Notes under the pieces: generated by a model
Told to the model about the DNA's origin: nothing
The model's input: only the letters and a program-made list of their open reading frames with translations
The model's database searches: none
Part shown: one piece after another, positions 46,836 through 58,359 of the stretch
How the letters are laid out: each line of letters opens with the position of its first letter
How positions within the stretch are numbered: the stretch's first letter is position 1
Assembly: GCA_029449245.1 (NCBI GenBank)
Contig: JANATF010000002.1
Coordinates: 3,224,001-3,288,000 of the forward strand
Reading direction: 5' to 3'
From: Mortierella alpina
Taxonomy: Eukaryota; Mortierellomycota; Mortierellomycetes; Mortierellales; Mortierellaceae
DNA: 64,000 nt
Position numbers and translations under genes: made by a program

Positions 46836-48299
46836 AAAAGTCAAGGTGTGTCATATTAAAGACGAGGAGAAACGACTTATTCGGAACCGACTTTGAAGGT
46901 GGACGTAATCGCCATCTTGACGGCGTACGATTTTCAATATATGTACTTATAATCATGGGCTGGCGTTTGATATCCCAGCCTAACCAACGATGTATCCGCA
47001 TGAACAACGCGCCAAAACATTCCTTGCCTGGATCCAGCGGTCACTTCCACTGCAGGTCCCTGGCTCCTTCCTACACCATACAACCACCCTCATCGGCGAC
47101 CCTCATTGGCCGATCGGGGCGGTTCTTGCGAATGCTCGTGGACTCGTTCCAGAATGCGTATAATGCGAAGCTGCCGGTACGGTGGGCTTCTTCAGAGGGA
47201 GCTCGATCGTCCGAACCGCTTGAATTGCAATTATAATCGATTTCAAGAGTTTGCAAGATTCGCCTTCGCAATGGTCCCTACACATGACGAACGACTAAAA
47301 TCCGCAACTCAGAAGGTGATGATGAGCACACCAAGAAAACAATGCCGGGCGTGGTGCAGCACACTCCCAGGGCTCGAGAAAGGTTGTTGAAATGAACAGC
47401 CGCCAAGCTGCATTAGCAATGTCGCCCTCCAAAGGTGAGGTCAGACGATCACTAGCAGCAAAAGAGAGCCCTAGGGGCCGGAATGGCCCCAGATGGGTAC
47501 CGGGTATCCTGGGCAGCAGCGCCAGGCACTCAAAGCGATCCGGTAGGACTCTGTAGTGCGCTGCATGGTGGTTATACAGCATTATATGTCATTTTGCACG
47601 GTGCACAAACCTAAAATAAAGCACTGGCCCATGTGCCTGAGATCCCAGGCACTTGCATATGGGCCATAGCACCCATATGGCGCCTCTTATTGGCCGATCA
47701 GGGACGGATCTTGCCGATGCTCGTCGACTAGTGCCGAAATGCTTATAATGCGATACTGCCGGTACTGTGGGCTTGCCCAGAGCGAGCTCGATCGTCTGAG
47801 CTGCTTGCATTGCAATTATAACCAATTTCAAGAATCGGTACAATTCGCCTTCGCAATGGGCCTTCTGCCTTTGAGAAATGGGTCGATTCCCCAACTCAGA
47901 TGGTGAAGATGAGCAAACCAAGAAAACAGTGCCTGGCGTGATGTAACAGACTCTCAGGGCGCCAGAAAAGTCGATGGGAAGATTCAGGCGCCAAATACCG
48001 CATTAGCAAAGTCGCCTGCCAAAGCTGAAGCCAGATGCTATGAGAGAGCCATAGGAGCCGGAATGGCGGGCGGCCTGGGCAGCAGTGCCAGGCACTCATT
48101 GCGATCCGCGAGGACTCTCTGACTTGCTGCATGGTGTTTCTGCAGCATTATAAGTAATTTTGCACAGCGCACTAACCTAAAATAAAGCACTGGCCTACTG
48201 TGCCTGAGATCCAGGCACCTGCATATGGACCATAGCATTCATATGGCGCCTCTTATTGGCCGATCACGGATGGATCTTGCCGATGCTCGTCGACTAGTG

Positions 48300-49150
48300 C
48301 CGAAATGCTTATAATGCGATACTGCCGGTACGGTGGGCTTGTCCAGAGTGAACTCGATCGTCCGAGCTGCTTGCATTGCAATTATAACCAATTTCAAGAA
48401 TCGGCGAGATTCAACATGGCAAAGAGCCTTGCCATTGCTGGAATGGACGATGAATGGACGATTCCGCAACTCAGATGGTGAAGATGAGTAATACAAGAAA
48501 ACACTGTCTGGCGTGATGTAGCACACTCCCAGGGCTCGAGAAAAGCGGATGGAATGATCAGGCGCCAAGATACTGCATTATCAAAGTCTCCCTCTACAGG
48601 AGGTCAGATCCTATCAGAGAGCCCTGGGAGCCGCAATGGCTCTCAATGCTACCGGGTGGTCTGGGTAGCAGTGCCAGGCACTCAGCGTGATCCGCGAGGA
48701 CTCTACGGTGCGGTCCATGGTGTTTCTGCGGCATTATATGTCATTTTGCACAGCTCGCAAACCTAAAAAATGCACTGGCTCACTGTGCCTGAGATCCCAG
48801 GCACTTGCATATGGGCCATAGCACCCATATGGCGCCTCTTATTGGCCGATCAGGGACGGATCTTGCCGACGCTCGTCGACTAGTGCCGAAGTGCTTATAA
48901 TGCGATACTGCCGGTACGGTGGGCTTGTCCAGAGTGAGCTCGATCGTCTGAGCTGCTTGCATTGCAATTATAACCAATTTCAAGAATCGGTACAATTCGC
49001 CTTCACAATGGGCTTTCTGCCTTTGAGGAATGGGTCGATTCCCCAACTCAGATGGTGAAGATGAGCAAACCAAGAAAACAGTGCCTGGCGTGATGTAACA
49101 GACTCTCAGGGCGCCAGAAAAGTCGATGGGAAGATTCAGGCGCCATATAC
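48300..49150 (+). repeat. left arm of large near-perfect inverted repeat
   Basis: This arm matches the reverse complement of 50487-51337 so that position x pairs with 99637-x. Several open frames are identical on both arms (for example 48554-48766 with 50871-51083, and 48780-49073 with 50564-50857). Only scattered single-base differences were noticed. Outside the arms the mirrored sequences diverge quickly. Confidence 0.85.
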
Positions 49151-50486
49151 TGCATTAGCAAAGTCGCCTGCCAAAGCTGAGGCCAGATGCTATGAGAGAG
49201 TACTGGGAGTCGAGATGGATCTCTATGGCTACCGGGTACCCTGGGCAGCAGTGCCAGGCACTCATTGCGATCCGCGAGGACTCTCTGACTTGCTGCATGG
49301 TGTTTCTGCAGCATTATAAGTAATTTTGCACAGCGCACTAACCTAAAATAAAGCACTGGCCTACTGTGCCTGAGATCCAGGCACCTGCATATGGACCATA
49401 GCATTCATATGGCGCCTCTTATTGGCCGATCACGGATGGATCTTGCCGATGCTCGTCGACTAGTGCCGAAATGCTTATAATGCGATACTGCCGGTACTGT
49501 GGGCTTGTCCAGAGCGAGCTCGATCGTCTGAGCTGCTTGCATTGCAATTATAACCAATTTCAAGAATCGGTACAATTCGCCTTCGCAATGGGCCTTCTGC
49601 CTTTGAGAAATGGGTCGATTCCCCAACTCAGATGGTGAAGATGAGCAAACCAAGAAAACAGTGCCTGGCGTGATGTAACAGACTCTCAGGGCGCCAGAAA
49701 AGTCGATGGGAAGATTCAGGCGCCAAATACTGCATTAGCAAAGTCGCCTGCCAAAGCTGAAGCCAGATGCTATGAGAGAGCCATAGGAGCCGGAATGGCG
49801 GGCGGCCTGGGCAGCAGGGCCAGGCACTCATTGCGATCCGCGAGGACTCTCTGACTTGCTGCATGGTGTTTCTGCAGCATTATAAGTAATTTTGTACAGC
49901 GCACTACCCTAAATAAAAGGACCGGCCCACTGTGCCTGAGATTCCAGGCACCTGCATATGGGCCATAGTAACCATATGGCACCTCTATCAACTTAGCGGG
50001 TTCCTTTGAACTGAATCATAAATTGTTAAATGCCATGCGTAGGGGAACCTTTGCTCTGGCGAATCTTGACGATTCTTGAAATTGGTTATAATTACAATGC
50101 AAGCAGCTCGGACGATCGAGCTCGCTCTGGACAAGCCCACCGTGCCGGCAACATCGCATTATAAGTATTTCAGCACTAGTTGACGAGCATTAGCAAAATC
50201 CTTCCCTGATCGGCCAATGAGAGGCACCATATGAATGCTATGGCCCATATGCAGGTGCCTGGATCTCAGGCACAGTGGGCCAGTGCTTTATTTTAGGTTA
50301 GCGCGCTGTGCAAAATTGCATATAACGCTCTATACACACCATTCACCGCTCCAGAGTCCACGCAGATCGCACTGAGTGCCTCGCACTGCTGCCCCGGCCA
50401 CAAGGTAGTCATAGAGAGCCATCACAGTTCCCTGGGCTCTCTGATTGTATTTGACCTCAGCGTTGGAAGGCGACTTTGCTAATGCA

Positions 50487-51337
50487 GTATTTGGCGCCTG
50501 AATCTTCCCATCGACTTTTCTGGCGCCCTGAGAATCTGCTGCATCACGCCAGGCACTGTTTTCTTGGTTTGCTCATCTTCACCATCTGAGTTGGGGAATC
50601 GACCCATTCCTCAAAGGCAGAAAGCCCATTGTGAAGGCGAATTGTACCGATTCTTGAAATTGGTTATAATTGCAATGCAAGCAGCTCAGACGATCGAGCT
50701 CACTCTGGACAAGCCCACCGTACCGGCAGTATCGCATTATAAGCACTTCGGCACTAGTCGACGAGCGTCGGCAAGATCCGTCCCTGATCGGCCAATAAGA
50801 GGCGCCATATGGGTGCTATGGCCCATATGCAAGTGCCTGGGATCTCAGGCACAGTGAGCCAGTGCATTTTTTAGGTTTGTGAGCTGTGCAAAATGACATA
50901 TAATGCCGCAGAAACACCATGGACCGCACCGTAGAGTCCTCGCGGATCACGCTGAGTGCCTGGCACTGCTACCCAGACCACCCGGTAGCATTGAGAGCCA
51001 TTGCGGCTCCCAGGGCTCTCTGATAGGATCTGACCTCCTGTAGAGGGAGACTTTGATAATGCAGTATCTTGGCGCCTGATCATTCCATCCGCTTTTCTCG
51101 AGCCCTGGGAGTGTGCTACATCACGCCAGACAGTGTTTTCTTGTATTACTCATCTTCACCATCTGAGTTGCGGAATCGTCCATTCATCGTCCATTCCAGC
51201 AATGGCAAGGCTCTTTGCCATGTTGAATCTCGCCGATTCTTGAAATTGGTTATAATTGCAATGCAAGCAGCTCGGACGATCGAGCTCACTCTGGACAAGC
51301 CCACCGTACCGGCAGTATCGCATTATAAGCATTTCGG
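50487..51337 (-). repeat. right arm of large near-perfect inverted repeat
   Basis: Reverse-complement partner of 48300-49150, with the axis at ~49818.5 and a ~1.3-kb spacer. The spacer itself contains one full direct unit, part of another, the ~75-bp breakpoint and a truncated inverted unit. Confidence 0.85.
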
Positions 51338-51397
51338 CATTAGTCGACGAGCATCTGCAAGAACCGGCCCCGATCGGCTAATGAGAGGCGCCATACT

Positions 51398-54300
51398 GTT
51401 CCTATGCTCCACGCATTGAATCTGCAGCATTTAATTTCTCGAGCGACACATGACAACACAAAGAACATTCTATCTGATGAAGCACGACTCTGGAAACACC
51501 GTGGTATGTGATTTCTTGCTGCGTTTCCGCCTTTCTCATCTATTACTACTGCATACTGAGCTCTGCCACGCACAAAACCGTGCATAGCAAAACCGCTGCG
51601 ATATCATGCATACACAGCCTACACATGCTGCCAACCAATAAAGCCGAACCAGGTCACTGAAATGCCTACAGACTCTACTTCCTCTCTTTTCTTGTCAACC
51701 CTACACTAGGGTCTGCCAGACCCAAGAGTAAGTTCAATGAGCTTTTGCAATGCTGCTTCTGAATGCGATAGGCGCCTACAATTAGTCGTGTCAAGTTTCG
51801 TCATTGTTGTTTGGCCTGGGGGGCTTCCTTGCCCGAGGCGACTATGATGGAGTGGCTGTTTGAGTAAGTTGCCAGGGGTCAGGTATTGCTCTCCTTATCT
51901 GGACTAGACTCAGATGCCTTGCAATACATGTATACAATGCTCAGCGAAAGCAGCTCCGCTTTTCATTTCGTGGATTTTTGGAGTGTGTCCCTTCCGCGGA
52001 CACACTGTTAAAGCATGTACTACTACTTAATATTTTAAGCCGCTGGCGCATTTTCAACCTTGCTGAACAAGAAGATTCTTTTGTTATCAGCGGAGGCACA
52101 AATTCACTCCAACGGGAGTTTACCCTTGAAGCGGAAATACCTCTTGATGGGAGGTATGCCCGTATTTGTACAACATACCGTGGATGTCCGCTCACTCCGC
52201 CTGCCTTCCCCCGTTGGTGGGTCTCTCCACTATGTTGGGTTCACCTGGCTCCTGGGAAATTATCAGAGAAACGAAAAAGGACTTCTCCTCTCATCATTCT
52301 ATAGTGCTGTATTACGGTAGACATCCCGTTCAACTCATTTCGTGCAGCAGAAATACATTAGAGAGAGGAAAGTAAAAGCGGCGATCACAAGTACTTATAC
52401 CAAAGATCGCGCACCCTAGGTGTCCTCAGGTAGCAAGAGAACACGATGCAAAGATCAAACGAGAACCACTTGGTGTCAGAAAGGGGAGGGAAAACGTGGC
52501 TCCTCTCAACCTGTAATATTTGTGTGGACAGCCATGCACGGAAACACATAAATAGAAAATTAAAAAAGAAAGTATATTGCTCCGCCTTGTGTGTACATGT
52601 ATGTGTATGGTCCGCCGCATGTGCATGACAACAGCAAAAGAGTATTCTATTCAGAATTGTCTCGAGGAATAAGCGGACCTTGCTGATCTGTGCGTTTGCT
52701 TCATTCTACGGAACTAAAAAAAAAAATAGACATGCTTCGGCCTCAGGTTACCTGCTCAATGACAGCACAGTCATCGTACAATAACTGTTTACATCTCCGC
52801 CTGCGTTACCGTAGGACCGGGAAACGGACGGGATGTTGATTGAGAGATAGTGTGTCAACACTGAGAGCCCTCACCTCGCTTGGTCCTCTTCTTTTGCCAT
52901 GTTTCCGTTGTGCTCACAATGCGTGGTTATCAAAATGCTCTCTCATCCACACAAACATTCGTGGCAATGATGCCTGTATTTGGCCATTGCGCCGAATTTA
53001 TGTGTCGCTGTTTTGTTTGTGCAACCACCAAATAGGCCAACGGAATCAGAGAACCATTTTTCTTCCGCGGGGGCCTCAGCGCACCCACTGTACATGCAGC
53101 ATGCAGAGAATGTCTACAGAACCAGAGACCTGCGACCAACTCCTCCTGCCAAAGTGAGTCTGAGTTCCACGTTGATTGCGAGTCGCTAGTTTTCACAGTA
53201 GCCCTCGTCAAGTCGATGCCACTTGAAAGAGAGTTGAACAGAGGTAAACCCAGTGGCAAGAACATAGGACCAAAATATTTCTCATAAGGGTATCGCTCTT
53301 GGCTGTAAAGTGGACTAAACGTCCAGCTTATATACTTTTTCCTCGATCCAAATTCTCGGACGAGAAATGTTTTTGTATCGCAGAGAAAAAAAACATTGCC
53401 TCAGCCCACCGACGCGCCTCTCCATTGTGCCTGTCCTCTCCCCTTTTAACTTATCATAGTGCACTACCGGGCCTGTGCATTGAATACTGATCGAATATAA
53501 TTATCAACAATGTACTCTTGAATTTGTTTTCCCTCCATGCATGACGATCCGGCTGTTGAGCACTATGCCCGATCATCACAGCAGGCCCCAAAATATAACA
53601 AGGAATGGCCGCTATCAAACGACGCCTGTTGGTTTCCCATCCCTACCTTCGGCAACCGCGATTCTTCGATAATACGTTACTACGACAATAAGTAGTATGG
53701 GCCTAGTGTTGCATGAAGGACTTCCAAGCGGTGTGAGTGTCTTATGACACGCTACCGCAGTGTATGATGCTTTGGCTTGCTCAGCCATCCATTCACATTT
53801 CTCTCACCCCCCTCCGGTAATGATATTGGTCTGTATCAGGGTCGTGATGGCTTGGTACCTATCGTCGATCTGCTAGCTAATACTGTGTCCTGTGTCTGAT
53901 GCTAAATGCCAAGACCGATGGGATGGTTTATTCAAGACGGACCAGAGGCGAGGCTTGCTAAGGAACATTTGTCGCGCACGGAAAGTGGATTTTTGATCTG
54001 AATTAGGTTTGTTGGTAAATGTTGACATGCATGTATTTTTGAGTGCCTTGACCTCCTCGTCAGTCCATTGCTCCAAAGAAAATTTTTCTTGTGGCACAAA
54101 CTCAGACAGGTCAACGCGTCACCACACCGCGTCGCCGTACCGCCCGCTTGCCCTATTTTTAGTTGCTTGCCGCGGGAAATTAAAAGGAGGTCAGCATTGA
54201 CAACATTGCACACCGTACTAGACTGAATTTGGAAATGATAGTAGAGGCAGGAGACAAAAAAATGCATCGAACACTATGAGCAGCGTCGTCCATGGTGACA

Positions 54301-57300
54301 CGGATCCACTCTTGCTCTTTATGTTTAGGGTCATTACTCTACACGCTTGCGGCTCTCATGCACTGTCCCTGTCATGGTGTGCTTTCATTCGCTAATGCGG
54401 CTGGTATGTCTAAATCCCAGCCCCCGTTCCTCGTCACATTCCAGAGTCTATACAGCAGCTTGCAGTTCCGAACGGCCGGGAGTGGATGTCTAAAAAATTG
54501 GTGGATCATTTCTCCGGATGAACAAAATAACTATGGCTGTAGTATTTCGCTGGTTCTGGATCTTCACTTCACGAATATTTATGCCCAGATAACAACTTCT
54601 GAATGACGCAACGAGACCAGTGCACGTCGAATGGCCAGTCCGCTACCTTAGTTTCGAGCACCTTGTCCAGTAGTAGAAAATGGATCCGAGATCAAGGGCA
54701 TCAATCAGTGCTTTGGCAGTTGGTCGAATGACCTCATCGAGCTATATTCAGCTATAAAGCCGGACTAGCGCGACCCCCTGGCGCTGGTGATTCGTTGATT
54801 CGGAAGGGGACGTGCAACGCATGTACAAGTGTATGTACAAGTAGCCTATTTCCAGCCACCCGACGAATTGTATCAAGCCTTTCACGGTACTGTACTTAGA
54901 CCGAAAGTCCAAAAGTCGTGGATTGAGCGCTGTAGTCCAGAACGTACGAAACCAATCACAGAACAGCTCTGAGGCTCTGCGGAAAAACACATGCGACCCA
55001 TAGCACTCTGCCTCTGTGGGAGGCTGGTGAGTCGCGGAGAACCACAAACGGCAGATTCAAGCTAGTGCATGAAAACGAATCAACAAAAAATATGCCTCTG
55101 ATGCAATGGAGGGACTCCAGGGGTTAAAGGAGGAAGAAAGAGGGTGTATGCATGTGCCCTCCAACAATGTCGGTACGGAGTTTAGAAAATTTTTCTTTGT
55201 TTACGCTGCGTGCAGAGAACATGAACTGTGCTACCTTTCATTCGGTACCGGTATGCAGACGAAACTGAATTGAATTGTATTAACATGTATGTACTCGACA
55301 TGTACTGTACATGCAGCAATAGTAGTAAAAAAGAACAAGTGGCTAATGAATTCAGCACACATCTTAAATCTGCAAGATCCAAGTTGAAGCATTCTTGGAG
55401 CTCCTCCAATCTGCGTGTAAATTCGTTCACAGCTCCGAGGCTGGCGTGGTGTTTTCCCTGTCTTCTGGAAAAGCATACATTGCATGGGGTCAGCGGACTC
55501 GGTTCCCGTCGTCCGTAGAAAAAATGCGAAAGACATTTCCGCGGACCTCGTGCCTACTAATCGCTGCATTCACTATCACCATGCAACCAATTTTCTATCC
55601 ACCACCTCTCGCGTTTCAACCTGATCAAAAACACGTCGTTCATAATCTGCGTGCAATTGACTCTAGGTAATCGAATGCCAAGCCAACTACGCGCCCATCT
55701 CCGCATGCACCTTTTTCTCGCCAGCACTCGTGTTTGAAACGAAAATGTCGCGCCTCCCATCATGCAAGCAAGTGGATGTTCACGCAATCACTCCTCTCAA
55801 AAGCACTCTCTCATATCTTTTCTTTTCGACCTGGTCAACCGAGAGAATGTTCCTTGGACTGTACTCCTGACACGACCACGGGTTTATAACGAGCGAAGTT
55901 TGACCCTATCCAGAGTATGACCAAAATCCTAGTGACACCGTGGTGCTGTTCGCAAGTCGTCTGTCGACCGCTCCTGGGGTCGTCGGGTCACTTCTCTTTC
56001 CATGAGCCTGACCCTCTCAGGGGTCAGATTCATGTTTGAATTGGACCAGGGTTCCCATACGTTACTTGTTGCCATCATCGTCGTCACACGCTCCTATTCT
56101 TCTTGTCTCTCGACTAGAAAAGACAGTAGTAGAGCATCCTTGGCGCCATATACGGATAAATAAAACGTGGATTAGCGGTAGTGTTCATTTCTCTGATGCC
56201 CGCAAGGCCTGTTCAAGGATTCAGTAGTGAAATCAACCATCCTAAAGGATCGGACCGTTTGAGGGCATCCTATGCTAACCTATCAAGAATCTTTCTCGTT
56301 GTTTTTTTGTTGCGAAATTGATGCGCCTTGATCCAGGGACCAAAGAAATGAAGTTGGTACCGTCGGTCGTAAACAGAATAACACCAGGCTCCCCTTGTAT
56401 CTCCTCGTCTCCACGAAGGATTCAATGGTAATCGCTCTGTCCCCTCTGCCTCAATAGTAATCATTCTGTCCCCTCTGTCTCCTGTTCTTCGCCTCCTCAA
56501 TCATCATGTCTTTTTTTTTTCCTTTCTGCCTATGATCTAAGCTACGTGTTTTCCCTCGTCTTCCGCCGCACCCTGACTTATTTTCGTTCATGCCTTTTGT
56601 CCTTCTCTGTCCATGATCAGGGCACCCATAGGGAAGGACCCTGCAAGGTGTGGCAAGCAAGGTGTGGCAAGCAAAAAAATGTGCATTGGAAATGAATATG
56701 AAAAAAAAATCTGCATGAATCAGATGAACAAAAAATGCTTAGGGTCCTGGAAAGTGACCATACGATCACTGCCATGCTTTCGTAGGTGCTAGGAGCTTCG
56801 GTAACAACGTCTTTCTCTTTTTCTTTCTCGTTCATGCAGTTGATGCATCTACACCGATGGCTTGCCCAATCCACCTGTTCGTCTGCATTCCTCCCACTAC
56901 CTCCAATTCCTCGAAAAAAGGGGAGTAAGATAATTGTGGCAGAGTGGAAATGGGGGATTGGTCCACGAAGATACATGTAGCGTACAGCAGGATTTGTTTT
57001 ACTTTGTAACTTGAGGCATTGTGCTTGCATTGCATAGTTTCTGCTCGCCTTGGCATGTGCAAGGGAGTGGATCAGCGTTCATTTGCGTGCCCAAGTCGGC
57101 CGGGCTAGTGAAGCATGAGTGGATGGAGAAAGCAGCTTGCGTGAGTGTGTGCGATCGAACCTTTTTTTTTTCTTTTTGGACTGTTAGACGTCTTTGCGTC
57201 TAGACCGCGCCAGAATGTTCGCGAGCGAACCGAGTGGAGGAGAGAAAGAGAGGAACGTCTACTGCCACTTCTCCCTTGGCAATTTGAACCTTGCATCAGA

Positions 57301-57930
57301 ACGAAGGAAAGCCGTTGTGTCCGTTTATGCAAAAACAGGGGACGGGTGGAGCAAGGACGTCTTGGGAGGTCCATTTAACTGTATTGTGATCAGACCTCAT
57401 TGAGATCAGACCCCAGCACACGACTACAACTCAAAAAATAAACAAGCTGACCAAAACTACACAGAATATGGAGAAAAGTACCAGCAATGAGTGATCGGAC
57501 CAGATGGCTAAGGATGACTGGGCCAGGGATAGCACGAAGGGACGCCGAGAGGGAGAGAGGGAGTTTGAAGCTGGACATGAACACAGCTTTAGAGTGACGA
57601 TGGCCGTGAGGGTTGATATTTGTCACTAGGCAGCCGCAGATTCAATGGACCCATGGGCGAGAACGAGCGAGCGAGGCACGGAAAAAAGACTTGGAGACAA
57701 TGAATTGGTTGAATACTAGCACGATGTAAAAATTTTCGTAGACCCGTCTGACGCCAGAATATAGTTTACAACTCAGTCACTGAATAGACCTGCCCAAAGA
57801 TGTCATCGCAACTCCTGGTTTTTTTTGTTGCCCATAGAGTAGCATATTTTTAGAATAAAAACACGCCCTTCTCTATTCTAAACAATGACTAAGGCCGAGA
57901 CGAAGACGGGAGGCGGGGGTCAAGGCAAAA
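51398..57930. other. 6.5-kb gene-poor region
   Basis: No convincing multi-exon gene, tRNA, rRNA or mobile-element enzyme was seen. Scattered frames of 60-110 codons have no recognisable content. A possible SANT/Myb-like remnant is listed at 53873-54112. A small perfect hairpin (CTGACCC-TCTCAG-GGGTCAG) lies near 56007-56026. The last ~400 bp form the promoter of the bZIP gene. Confidence 0.5.
53873..54112 (-). pseudogene. possible SANT/Myb-like coding remnant
   Basis: An open minus-strand stretch reads DLSEFVPQEKFSLEQWTDEEV and continues with KALKNTCMSTFTNKPNSDQK. The EQWTDEEVKAL core resembles the first helix of a SANT/Myb repeat. It is closed by TGA upstream and TAG downstream, no start or partner exon was found, and the other conserved tryptophans of a full repeat are missing. 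It is either a degraded fragment or chance. Confidence 0.25.
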
Positions 57931-57937
57931 TATAAAT
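57931..57937 (+). promoter_or_regulatory. TATA box
   Basis: TATAAAT, 429 bp 5' of the bZIP start at 58360, followed by a long C/T-rich leader of ~390 nt. Confidence 0.55.
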
Positions 57938-58331
57938 GCAGCATCCCCCATCCGTTCATTTTCCACTTTTTTTTTTCCTTCTCATCTTTCTTTCTCTGCA
58001 ACCTCAACCATCCAAATTTCCATCATCAAACAATTGAACCGCTCGATTCTCGCCTTCAGAAGCCCATCTTTCGCTCACAACTAGCTGCTCTTCAGTTATC
58101 CAACCGCTCACTAAGCATTCGCTCAGCAGTCCTCTCTTCTTGCGAAAAGGTCATTCCATCCCAAAAGGTATAGCTCATCCAGTGCACGTTTGTGTGCCTA
58201 AATCAAATTAGGTCGCCATCTCTCGAAATTCCGCCCCTAGTGTCACTCAGCCACTCACACGTTCTCTCACCTGTCTTAGCTGTCTATTTGAACACTTGCC
58301 ACACGCAACCACCACAGCCATCTTCACTGGA

Positions 58332-58358
58332 GCACAGAACGCACAGAACGCACAGAAC
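58332..58358 (+). repeat. three perfect GCACAGAAC repeats abutting the start codon
   Basis: Copies at 58332-58340, 58341-58349 and 58350-58358 end one base before the bZIP ATG at 58360. They lie in the predicted 5' UTR. Confidence 0.9.
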
Positions 58359-58359
58359 C

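Larger units (their letters stand above)
47094..51397. repeat. 4.3-kb array of ~575-bp repeats in two opposite orientations
   Basis: Five head-to-tail units lie on the + strand: 47094-47673 (diverged), 47674-48239, 48240-48825, 48826-49405 and 49406-49972. Their phase is marked by a CATATGG next to GCGCC(T)CT. A sixth starts and breaks after ~13 bp. A unique stretch of about 75 bp follows, then the same repeat in reverse: a truncated unit (~50060-50233), 50234-50811 and 50812-51397. Each unit shares a TTATAACCAATTTCAAGAAT block, a CTCGTCGACTAGTGCC block and a CAGTGCCAGGCACTCA block. No transposase or reverse transcriptase was found. It is either a nonautonomous element amplified in place or a satellite-like block. 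Confidence 0.92.

Noticed and set aside
47589-51419. Recurrent 60-118 codon open frames in the repeat units, on both strands.
   Set aside because: They recur because the DNA repeats. Starts and stops vary between units, no domain is recognisable, and no supporting splice or promoter pattern is seen.
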